In this document: positions 8,443 to 15,913 of the stretch, piece after piece
Position numbering within the stretch: the stretch's first letter is position 1
Layout of the letters: the number at the start of each line of letters is the position of its first letter
Position numbers and translations under genes: made by a program
The notes under the pieces: model-generated
What the model was told of the DNA's origin: nothing
Databases searched by the model: none
Seen by the model: the letters and a program-made list of their open reading frames with translations, nothing else
Assembly (NCBI GenBank): GCA_031553835.1
Contig: JAVBKX010000062.1
Coordinates: 1-38,028 of the forward strand
DNA from: JAVBKX01 sp031553835
GTDB taxonomy: Bacteria > Bacteroidota > Bacteroidia > Bacteroidales > Azobacteroidaceae
DNA length: 38,028 nucleotides
Direction of reading: 5' to 3'

Positions 8443-9195
8443 TTACAAAACCCTCAACCAGGCCTGCGCCATCAATTGCGCTCCTGCCATCGAGGGATGT
8501 ACGCCATCGCCTCCCCAATAAGAAGCTGGCGCTTTTTTCAAGGCTTCATTAAATATTTTTTGAAATGGAACAAATGCGGTTTGGTATTCCATTCCTATTT
8601 TTTTAGCAGCAATACGATAAGCGGAAAAATCTTTTTCCCAAGTATCATCCAAGGCAGTACCTCCCGCTATAATAAATGGTTCGCAAATAATGATTTTTGC
8701 CCGCGGCAACCGTTTTTTTGTATCGGCAATCAAATTACGAAAATCGGCCTCATAAGTAGCCAATGTTCCCTCGTATCCATGAGATTTAGTATGCCAATAA
8801 TCATTTACGCCTATCAATACACTTACAACATCGGGATGAAGGCTAAAGCAATCTTTTTCCCAACGTTCCTGTAATTGAAATACTTTATTGCCTGAAATAC
8901 CGTGGTTATAAATACTTAAATTTTTATCGGGATGATTAGCCAATAATGATGAAGCGGCAAACATAGCATAACCGTTACCCAATGCAGAGGGCAGATTGGG
9001 AGTATTCTCGGTATCCCGGTTCCGCCCGGCATCCGTGATCGAATCGCCCTGAAACAAAATGATCGAATGGTCTGATAGTTTAGCGCTTTCAGAGGTATGA
9101 TGACTCTCCGGCATCGCAGCTTGCAGTATTTCCGGAATCATGACTGCCCCGGCACCCGCCAAAGCCGTTTTTTTGAAAAAATCTCTTCTATCCAT
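8443..9195 (-). CDS. Exported SGNH/GDSL-family hydrolase
   Basis: A 250-residue SGNH hydrolase, probably an esterase removing acyl groups from a carbohydrate or lipid. The four blocks are visible: Ser52 in FQGDSITDAG, Gly102, Asn131 in IGVNDYWH, and Asp230-x-x-His233 in GGDGVHPS. The N-terminus MDRRDFFKKTALAGAGAV is a twin-arginine-type signal (RRDFF) followed by a hydrophobic stretch, suggesting folded export by Tat. It is followed after 8 bases by the ABC-F gene and preceded after 29 bases by the ORF6N gene. The actual substrate cannot be told; plant-polysaccharide or peptidoglycan esters are the usual Bacteroidales examples. Confidence 0.9.
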   Translation of the reverse strand: MDRRDFFKKTALAGAGAVMIPEILQAAMPESHHTSESAKLSDHSIILFQGDSITDAGRNRDTENTPNLPSALGNGYAMFAASSLLANHPDKNLSIYNHGISGNKVFQLQERWEKDCFSLHPDVVSVLIGVNDYWHTKSHGYEGTLATYEADFRNLIADTKKRLPRAKIIICEPFIIAGGTALDDTWEKDFSAYRIAAKKIGMEYQTAFVPFQKIFNEALKKAPASYWGGDGVHPSMAGAQLMAQAWLRVL

Positions 9196-9224
9196 AACTT
9201 TGAGAGTTAAGAGTTAAAAAATAA

Positions 9225-9773
9225 TTACTTTTTCTTTTGCTTAACTGTATGTTTAAACTTCATCAATGCAAAATTAATTTCAATACTGGTTTCTGTATCA
9301 GTAGTTTCCATATCTTCGCCCAACATATCGGCAATTATTTCGCCACTTTTTTGCATCAGTGATTTTTGTTGTTGAGCATCTGAGGTTTCCGACAAATTGG
9401 CTACTACCCTTGACAATTCCCGTATTTTGGCGAACGTTTCTACAATATTGATGGTCGTTTGTGTTGCTTTTTCACTTTTCAATATGGTGGCTAACATGTA
9501 TAACCCTTTTTCAGTAAATGCTTTGGGTAAAACCGGTGAATATTTTAATTTAGACAGGTGGTGGAAAATTTCCACCACCTCTTCCTTTTCGGTTCCAGCA
9601 AGTTCAAAAAGATAACCTTTTGGAAACTTGCCTGGATTATTTTTGACCGCTTTATTAATATCCCTAGTTTCTACTCCATACAATTCCGCCACATCACTAT
9701 CCAGTATCACTTGTTGATTACGTAAAACAATAATTTTACTTTCAACATTGCTAAATTTTACAATATCGTTCAT
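9225..9773 (-). CDS. ORF6N domain protein
   Basis: 182 residues. The N-terminal half (IIVLRNQQVILDSDVAELYGVETRDINKAVKNN...FPKGYLFEL) is the ORF6N DNA-binding domain known from phage and mobile-element proteins, continuing with KAFTEKGLYMLATILKS. The C-terminal part is helical and ends in a lysine-rich tail (KHTVKQKKK). The role is probably regulatory, but the target is unknown. The gene sits at the head of the minus-strand run with 29 bases to the SGNH gene; the nucleotidyltransferase stop is about 50 bases upstream, and no clear promoter was found in that gap. Such genes are often acquired horizontally and exist in several copies per genome. Confidence 0.85.
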   Translation of the reverse strand: MNDIVKFSNVESKIIVLRNQQVILDSDVAELYGVETRDINKAVKNNPGKFPKGYLFELAGTEKEEVVEIFHHLSKLKYSPVLPKAFTEKGLYMLATILKSEKATQTTINIVETFAKIRELSRVVANLSETSDAQQQKSLMQKSGEIIADMLGEDMETTDTETSIEINFALMKFKHTVKQKKK

Positions 9774-9822
9774 AACGATTACCAGTAAGGTTTGGTTAAA
9801 TAAAATATTTGAAAATATCGTA

Positions 9823-10731
9823 CTATTTGAAAAGCTTTGCCGGATATTCGCCCTTAGCTATCAGTTCTTCAATTTTAGCAACTACAGCCGGACGGTCTTC
9901 CGCGTATGTAACCCCAAACCATTTGGATGGAGTGTCCAATACTTTCACTTTAGCAGTTTTAGAAACGATCAAATTATTGACAACCAAAGGAATGAAAAAT
10001 TCAGCCTTGATATTATCAGCATTTTCTCTCAGGAAATCAACAAACTGATCTTCCGAATATTGGAAATATTCCGGCGTAAATCCCCACATGTTCATAGACA
10101 CAGGAGTATTTTCATTCAACGGTTGCAACGCATCGTTTTCATCTTTGTATTTAATAATACCATCGGTATCACGAATGATGTAAGTACGTTCCACCACTGA
10201 GGTCAGACATTCAGCAGCATCTTTCTCACAGATACCGCGCGCTACCGATCCGCTTTCCGACAGTGTATTGCCAACACGATAACCAACCATACAATAATCA
10301 TTTTGTTTGTTTTCCAATTGTACGAGGTAATCGGCCAAAATCTTAAAGCTTTCTCTTCCGTAAAAATCATCCGCATTAATAACAGCAAACGGTTCTTTAA
10401 TCACATCTTTACCCATCAATACAGCATGATTGGTACCCCATGGTTTTACCCGTTCAGGATTCAACGCAGCGCCTTTTGGCAAATAATCCAATTCTTGAAA
10501 AACCAATTCCACAGGAATTACATCCTGATATTTTTTAATGATTTTTTCACGAAAATCCGCTTCAAATGTGTGACGGATGACAAAGACAACTTTCCCGAAT
10601 CCTCCTCTCACAGCGTCATATATGGAATAATCCATAATTGTTTCACCATTTGGACCTAATCCGTCCAATTGTTTCAATCCGCCGTAACGGCTTCCCATAC
10701 CTGCTGCAAGAACAAATAACGTCGGTTTCAT
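9823..10731 (-). CDS. Sugar-phosphate nucleotidyltransferase
   Basis: A 302-residue nucleotidyltransferase that would couple a sugar 1-phosphate to a nucleoside triphosphate to give an activated NDP-sugar for glycan synthesis. The N-terminal nucleotide-binding loop is FVLAAGMGSRYGGLKQL, followed by GPNGETIMDYSIYDA and the metal-binding AVINADDFYG. The open frame extends 48 codons upstream, but the ATG at 10731 is preceded by aggaaat and by a good promoter at 10768-10799, and it matches the usual start MKPTLFVLAAG. The sugar and nucleotide specificity cannot be assigned. It appears to be transcribed on its own. Confidence 0.9.
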   Translation of the reverse strand: MKPTLFVLAAGMGSRYGGLKQLDGLGPNGETIMDYSIYDAVRGGFGKVVFVIRHTFEADFREKIIKKYQDVIPVELVFQELDYLPKGAALNPERVKPWGTNHAVLMGKDVIKEPFAVINADDFYGRESFKILADYLVQLENKQNDYCMVGYRVGNTLSESGSVARGICEKDAAECLTSVVERTYIIRDTDGIIKYKDENDALQPLNENTPVSMNMWGFTPEYFQYSEDQFVDFLRENADNIKAEFFIPLVVNNLIVSKTAKVKVLDTPSKWFGVTYAEDRPAVVAKIEELIAKGEYPAKLFK

Positions 10732-10767
10732 ATTTCCTGTTAGTTTTATTAGTTTAAAATAGAAGCA

Positions 10768-10799
10768 CAAAAGTAGTAAAATAATTGACAGGGGACAAT
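10768..10799 (-). promoter_or_regulatory. Promoter of the nucleotidyltransferase gene
   Basis: On the minus strand ATTG (10799-10796), a 20-base spacer and TACTTTTG (10775-10768) fit the Bacteroidetes promoter TTTG-N19-21-TAnnTTTG with one mismatch. The predicted transcript would start near 10760 and have a leader of about 30 bases. Confidence 0.65.
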
Positions 10800-10826
10800 G
10801 AACCATTGAGAATTGGACATACAGCT

Positions 10827-10867
10827 TTAAAAAAATTGAGGTACAGAATGAATTCCATACCTCAATT
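10827..10867 (-). terminator. Terminator after superoxide dismutase
   Basis: On the minus strand a 10-bp stem (aattgaggta with tacctcaatt) encloses a loop that itself pairs GAAT with ATTC. A run of seven Ts follows. It begins 23 bases after the dismutase stop and just before the next gene's promoter, which is a good place for an intrinsic terminator. Confidence 0.8.
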
Positions 10868-10889
10868 GTTTTCAATGCTCAATTATCAA

Positions 10890-11531
10890 CTATTTAGCAT
10901 ATCGTGCTTCCACTACTTTCCAATTGATAATATTCCAAAGTGCATTAATATGATCCGCCCTGCGATTTTGATAATCCAGATAATAAGAATGTTCCCACAC
11001 ATCAAATGCCAGCAAAGGCGTCAATCCTGATTTCAACGGATTACCGGCATTGCTTTCTTTGGTGATACTCAATTTACCTGCCTTATCTTTTACCAACCAG
11101 GCCCATCCTGAACCAAAAATAGAAACTGCGGCTGCTGCAAATTCTTTTTTGAAATTTTCAAAACTTCCAAAACTTTCATTAATCGCATTCGCCAATGCAC
11201 CCGTAGGCGCTCCGCCGTCTTTAGAAATAAAAGTATTGAAATAAAATTCATGATTCCATACCTGGGCAGCGTTATTAAAGATAGCTCCGTCTGATCCGAT
11301 CACAATTTCCTCCAATGATTTTGCGTTTTCAAATTTACTACCCGGAAGCAAATTATTCAGATTATTAATATAAGCCTGAACATGTTTTCCATAATGTAAC
11401 TCCACTGTTTGTTTACCGATTGCCGGCTCCAACGCATCCACCGCATAGGGCAATTTAAATAATTCAAAAGTCATAGCTGTACTATTTTGAATAAATACTA
11501 TTAGTAATATAAATAAAATATTCCGTATCAT
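10890..11531 (-). CDS. sodB: Superoxide dismutase, iron type, possibly exported
   Basis: Converts superoxide to oxygen and hydrogen peroxide. With the first ATG the product is 213 residues. The metal ligands are His46 (LHYGKH), His94 (VWNHEF), Asp177 and His181 (FDVWEH). Gln90 in AAQVWNH and the SNAGNPL segment are iron-type features; some Bacteroidales enzymes are cambialistic. Residues 1-19 form a hydrophobic, signal-peptide-like extension ending in NSTA that most relatives lack; they start at the equivalent of Met20 (MTFELFKLPYA), which would give 194 residues. No clear ribosome-binding site distinguishes the two starts. If the long form is made, the enzyme would be periplasmic. It has its own terminator and stands opposite the Ig-like gene. 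Confidence 0.93.
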   Translation of the reverse strand: MIRNILFILLIVFIQNSTAMTFELFKLPYAVDALEPAIGKQTVELHYGKHVQAYINNLNNLLPGSKFENAKSLEEIVIGSDGAIFNNAAQVWNHEFYFNTFISKDGGAPTGALANAINESFGSFENFKKEFAAAAVSIFGSGWAWLVKDKAGKLSITKESNAGNPLKSGLTPLLAFDVWEHSYYLDYQNRRADHINALWNIINWKVVEARYAK

Positions 11532-11758
11532 TTAGATTCACATTTTAAATGTTATTCTGATTATATAACAAAAAAAATCTTTTTTTGTTGTGCAGTTCTT
11601 CATTTTTTTATTGTGCTGAATTACATTGTCATGTCTCTGTTACTTCTTTTTCAAAGGTAATTATTTAGCGATTTATACTAATCGGTCTTTCTTTTTTTAT
11701 TACTTTTACCTCGTTTTTTTAAACAAGGAGTTAATTGATATGTTCTAACGCATAATAC

Positions 11759-13255
11759 ATGATGAAAAATTTTTTACGCCCTTCATTTTTAACATTCTTG
11801 CTTTGTTTTTACGGTTTTTTCACCGCCAAAGCAAGTTTAGGACAAGAAGATCCATCTGAAAAAGGTTCCGGTTTGCGAGCCACACAAAAAATAAGCCAGG
11901 CAATCATCGGAGCTCCCAAATCAGTTTCCGGAATATATGGAGATACTACAAAATTAAGAGTAGCTTCCACATCCAACCTGCCCTTATCTTTTTCAAGTAC
12001 AAATGAAGATATAGCCTGGGTCAATGCAGCAGATTCACTCTTGATCTTAGTCGGAGTCGGAGAAGCGGACATTACCATTACTCAACCAGGAAATGACACT
12101 TATGACGCCGCAACACCGGTCACGTTTCCTGTGCAAGTATCGAAAAGAGCTATTGATATCAATGCCTTACCTGTTGTAATGGTATATGGTTATCCACCCA
12201 ATCAGGACGAATTAAAGCAACATTATATCGCCAAGGGATTCGTTTCAAAAAAAGATTCCCTTGAAATGCAAGCAATTGTATATCTCGACTTTGATGAGGT
12301 ATCCAAAATTCCCGAAGGAAAATATGATGACAAGGTAGTAGTGAATGTAATAGATCCTGCAACAACAATACCAAATTATTTTATTGCCAGTAATACCAAA
12401 GCATCATTGACTGTTGAAAAAGATGAATCGTATATGAAGATTGATACACTCACTATAAATGGTGTGAAATATCCGACCCCTCAAGACCGGTTGTCTGTAC
12501 AAACTCCTTGCAACAAAGGTTTTGCACAGGAAGAAACCGATATGACCATAGAAGTCGGCCCATTAATTAATGAAGTCTCCGTGGTCGTCGATACCATTGA
12601 AATTTACAAAGCCAATCCTAATTTGACTCAAGGAATTTGTATCATCCCGACTCAAAAACTGACTATCGGCGAACATGTACTTGACATCCGTATCAGCGCT
12701 CGTACCGGAATCAACAAGATATCCCTTCATTATTATGTGCACATCGACCAGCCTCTGGATACAACCGGACTTTTCATGCGCCGTTGGCCGGAAATGCTGA
12801 CCGTGATCAATAATCCGAAGTACAATGGCGGCCATTCGTTCTCTAAAGTGTTCATTCAAAAAAGAAGTAAAGACGAAATCATCGACAGTCATTCATATTT
12901 TTATGAACCGAAAGGTTTTATCGACCCCGCTGCCGAATATCTGGCTACCTTATATTATATCGACGAATCTTCTCTTGAAGAAAAAATGATCAAAGTCTGT
13001 CCGCTTACGTTTTCACCTCCGGAAACACAAGCCATCGTATATCCTACCTCAGTAGCTCCGGGAGGAACCATACAAATCAGGACAGCTATACCAAACGAGG
13101 GGCAATACAAACAAATAGATCTCTTCAATACAATGGGAATGCGTATCCTGTCAACTCCATTGATTGACACAACCACCCCCATTACTATGCCTACAATCTC
13201 CGGAAATTATATAGTCAAAGTGATGGGACAAGAATTTAAAGTGATCGTAAGATAA
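11759..13255 (+). CDS. Secreted Ig-like/MBG-domain protein with possible sorting domain
   Basis: A 498-residue exported protein of unknown function. The N-terminus is a signal peptide ending near KASLGQ. Residues about 42-125 form a bacterial Ig-like repeat of the type SGIYGDTTKLRV...VGVGEADITITQPGNDTYDAA. It is followed by an MBG-like module (VSKRAIDINALPVVMVYGYPPN) and a unique middle. The last ~80 residues (YPTSVAPGGTIQIRT...IDLFNTMGMRIL...GNYIVKVMGQEFKVIVR) resemble a type IX sorting domain, so surface delivery is likely. A second ATG follows the first directly. The OmpA-family gene begins 33 bases after the stop, suggesting an operon of cell-surface components. Confidence 0.8.
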   Translation: MMKNFLRPSFLTFLLCFYGFFTAKASLGQEDPSEKGSGLRATQKISQAIIGAPKSVSGIYGDTTKLRVASTSNLPLSFSSTNEDIAWVNAADSLLILVGVGEADITITQPGNDTYDAATPVTFPVQVSKRAIDINALPVVMVYGYPPNQDELKQHYIAKGFVSKKDSLEMQAIVYLDFDEVSKIPEGKYDDKVVVNVIDPATTIPNYFIASNTKASLTVEKDESYMKIDTLTINGVKYPTPQDRLSVQTPCNKGFAQEETDMTIEVGPLINEVSVVVDTIEIYKANPNLTQGICIIPTQKLTIGEHVLDIRISARTGINKISLHYYVHIDQPLDTTGLFMRRWPEMLTVINNPKYNGGHSFSKVFIQKRSKDEIIDSHSYFYEPKGFIDPAAEYLATLYYIDESSLEEKMIKVCPLTFSPPETQAIVYPTSVAPGGTIQIRTAIPNEGQYKQIDLFNTMGMRILSTPLIDTTTPITMPTISGNYIVKVMGQEFKVIVR

Positions 13256-13288
13256 AAATTAAACGCAACGAATTTGAATCAATCTGTG

Positions 13289-15076
13289 ATGAAATCAAAA
13301 ATCATAATCATACTTGCCAGTATCGGACTCTTATCCCTTCCGGTTTCCGCCCAGGAACAAGCATATCAGGAAATCGGACTTGGACTCGGACTCGGCATCT
13401 CCAGTTTATCTATGAATGAACCTACCCAGCCAATAGGGATCAACTTCGAGCATGGAGCAGGAGGCAATATCGGCGCTTCTTATACCTTGTTTCTAACCCG
13501 GCAATTTGGCATAGGCACCGGCGTTGAACTGGCATTATATAACTCCAAATACACCAGCAAATCCCTGCTCGACAAAAAAACAGGAATAGAAGACCCTTTG
13601 TATGAAGGTGAAACTTATACATTCCAATATGCATATTATAATTGGGAAGAACAGGAATCTGCTTTAGCAGTCCAAATCCCTTTGTTCCTTCAGTTTCAAA
13701 CCTTAGGAGAATACCAGTTTTATATACAGGCGGGAGGTAAATACGGATTTAACTTTCAACCTACATCCACCACCACTGCCAATCGTATGGTTACCTCCGG
13801 GCTCTTTAGTTATGAAAATGTTACATATTCAAGCGGCCCGTATGGTTTCAGGGCAATTGATAATTACAAGCATGAACAGGAATTATATTTGAAAAATCCG
13901 ATGCTGATGGCTTCACTGGAAATGGGTCTCAAATGGCAACTTGAAAACAACAATGCCTTTTATACCGGTTTATTCCTCGACTACGGAATCAATAACTTAT
14001 TAAAAAGCAATACTAAATCATTAGTAGAATATCACTATGATGGACCTGAATATGTAACAGCCAACAGCATTACCATGACTCCGTCCGTGGAAAAAATTAA
14101 AACCTTAGCTGTAGGAATCCGGGTGCATTTTGCATTTAGTGTTGGAAAAACATTTGGCATGACTCCCGCCAAAATGGTGGATCCGAAGCCTATGATCTTT
14201 GATACTCCACCGGCAGTGACGCGTGAAAATATTTCGTTGGATGCAAAAACATACCGGATGCCTGATAAACCGGCGCCGCAACCAACCCAACCGAAAAAAG
14301 AAAGCGCAGCTCCGGTTACGAAGGTAGTGCCTGCTGAAAATATTCCCCAGCCGCAGATAGAAAATGAGTCTCAAAAACCATCGTTGACACCGCCTGCAAC
14401 ATTGCAAACACACTCACAACAGGTGGCGTCCACACAGGCTACTAATGCAAACAAAAATATCAGGCCCGTACAACCGGCGACGACTACACGTCCTGCCTCT
14501 GCGCAACAATCCACTCAGCAAACTCTATCTGATGATGAAGCTGCTGAAATGTTGGCGCGTCAATTATTCGCTGCCGGAAATACCGGCTCTGCGTCAGTTA
14601 CCACTCCTCCGCCTACTACGACTTCGCCCTTTAAAAAACCCACTGTAGATACCCAATCCATCGGAGGAACAGAGTATTACAATCCGAATGCAGGAAGGAA
14701 TACCCGAATGATTCCGGCAAAAAAACCGACACAGGAAGATTTGTTTATTTTAGGAGGCCCCCTCTTAGGATATGCAGAAGGGGAAGCGCGTTTATCCATT
14801 GAAATGGCGCAGGAATTAGACAAAAAAGCGCTTATTCTGCAACAATATCCACAATTATATCTTATTGTAGAAACTTATAGCTGCAATTCGATCAAAGATC
14901 AATCGGCAGGACTGAAACGCGCCGAAAATATCAAAGAATATTTAGTCATACAAGGCGTTGATCCCGATCGAATTACAACCGTTTACAAAGGCAGTATCAA
15001 TCCGATTGCTCCTAATGATAAAGAATCCAATCGGAAACAAAACCGACGGGCATTATTTATTATTGGATCACTGTAA
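13289..15076 (+). CDS. OmpA-family outer-membrane protein with barrel and proline-rich linker
   Basis: 595 residues from the ATG at 13289; a TTG five codons earlier is in frame but less likely. A signal peptide (ending LPVSAQ) precedes an N-terminal outer-membrane barrel-like domain (about 30-285) rich in alternating aromatic residues and glycine (GLGLGLGISSL, FGIGTGVELAL, YTGLFLDYGINNLL). Then comes a ~180-residue linker rich in Pro, Gln, Thr and Ala. The C-terminus is an OmpA-like peptidoglycan-binding domain (GLKRAENIKEYLVIQGVDPDRI, then SNRKQNRRALFI). It probably anchors the outer membrane to the cell wall, possibly together with the Ig-like protein encoded just upstream. Confidence 0.88.
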   Translation: MKSKIIIILASIGLLSLPVSAQEQAYQEIGLGLGLGISSLSMNEPTQPIGINFEHGAGGNIGASYTLFLTRQFGIGTGVELALYNSKYTSKSLLDKKTGIEDPLYEGETYTFQYAYYNWEEQESALAVQIPLFLQFQTLGEYQFYIQAGGKYGFNFQPTSTTTANRMVTSGLFSYENVTYSSGPYGFRAIDNYKHEQELYLKNPMLMASLEMGLKWQLENNNAFYTGLFLDYGINNLLKSNTKSLVEYHYDGPEYVTANSITMTPSVEKIKTLAVGIRVHFAFSVGKTFGMTPAKMVDPKPMIFDTPPAVTRENISLDAKTYRMPDKPAPQPTQPKKESAAPVTKVVPAENIPQPQIENESQKPSLTPPATLQTHSQQVASTQATNANKNIRPVQPATTTRPASAQQSTQQTLSDDEAAEMLARQLFAAGNTGSASVTTPPPTTTSPFKKPTVDTQSIGGTEYYNPNAGRNTRMIPAKKPTQEDLFILGGPLLGYAEGEARLSIEMAQELDKKALILQQYPQLYLIVETYSCNSIKDQSAGLKRAENIKEYLVIQGVDPDRITTVYKGSINPIAPNDKESNRKQNRRALFIIGSL

Positions 15077-15081
15077 AGTTG

Positions 15082-15142
15082 AGAGTTGAGAATGGAGAAT
15101 GGAGAGTTATTATAGTGAAAATCATTCTCCATTCTCAACTCT
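15082..15142. repeat. 20-bp perfect inverted repeat of purine-rich type
   Basis: agagttgagaatggagaatg (15082-15101) is the exact reverse complement of 15123-15142, with a 21-base loop. It starts 6 bases after the OmpA-family stop and ends 28 bases before pepE. No T run follows, so it may slow or process transcripts rather than terminate them. Its arm resembles the palindrome at 35523-35580. Confidence 0.8.
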
Positions 15143-15170
15143 ACACCCTCAATTCTCAATTCAATTTTCC

Positions 15171-15884
15171 ATGAAATTACTCTTATTAAGCAACTCCACG
15201 AATCCAGGCGAAGATTATTTGGACTATCCAAAAAATGAAATCAAACAATTTTTAGGAGAACGTCCGGTCAATGCCTTATTTATCCCTTATGCCGCTGTCA
15301 GATTGAGTTACGATGAATATGAACAAAAAGTAGAAACCCGTTTAACAGAATTCGGTCATCATGTAACCAGTATTCATCATTTTGAAAATCCGGTTCAAGC
15401 GGTACAAGGTGCCGATGCTATTATTATTGGAGGTGGAAATACCTGGAGACTGGTACAATTGCTGCATCAAAATGGCATCATGAAACCAATACGCGAAAAA
15501 GCGCTTTCAGGAACACCATATATCGGATGGAGCGCCGGAAGTAATGTAGCCTGCCCTACCCTGCGCACGACTAACGATATGCCAATCGTTGACCCGCTTA
15601 GCTTTAATACATTAAATTTGGTTCCATTTCAAATTAATCCGCACTACCACGACAGCCATCCGGCAGGAGTCGGCGGAGAAACCCGGCAAGACCGGATCAT
15701 GGAATTCATCGAATTAAATCCGGAAATAACGGTGGTCGGCCTTCGCGAATCGACAATGCTTTGGTTAGAAGACCAGAAGCTGAAATTAATCGGAAATCGA
15801 TCGGCGCGTATTTTTAAATATGGGCGGGAACCATTAGAACTTTCTGCTTCCGACGATTTTTCCCCATTATTAAAAAGCGAATAA
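15171..15884 (+). CDS. pepE: Peptidase E (aspartyl dipeptidase)
   Basis: A 237-residue S51-family dipeptidase that hydrolyses dipeptides with N-terminal aspartate in the cytoplasm. The triad aligns with the known enzyme: Ser121 (GWSAGSN), His158 (NPHYHD) and Glu193 (LRESTML). The glycine-rich IIIGGGNTWRL segment near 84-94 is also typical. The frame is open 24 codons further upstream, but those codons lie inside an inverted repeat and the ATG at 15171 gives the expected start MKLLLLSNS. The TonB receptor gene follows 29 bases after the stop, so they may share a transcript, though no functional link is obvious. Confidence 0.95.
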   Translation: MKLLLLSNSTNPGEDYLDYPKNEIKQFLGERPVNALFIPYAAVRLSYDEYEQKVETRLTEFGHHVTSIHHFENPVQAVQGADAIIIGGGNTWRLVQLLHQNGIMKPIREKALSGTPYIGWSAGSNVACPTLRTTNDMPIVDPLSFNTLNLVPFQINPHYHDSHPAGVGGETRQDRIMEFIELNPEITVVGLRESTMLWLEDQKLKLIGNRSARIFKYGREPLELSASDDFSPLLKSE

Positions 15885-15913
15885 TTATTTTATATTCACT
15901 TAATTATCTAACA

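Noticed and set aside
8435..8518. Upstream start for the ABC-F gene
   Set aside because: The extra 28 residues overlap the SGNH hydrolase gene and are not part of the ABC-F family; the ATG at 8434 fits better.
11809..12078. 89-residue minus-strand frame and similar frames inside other genes
   Set aside because: Antisense shadows of well-supported coding regions.
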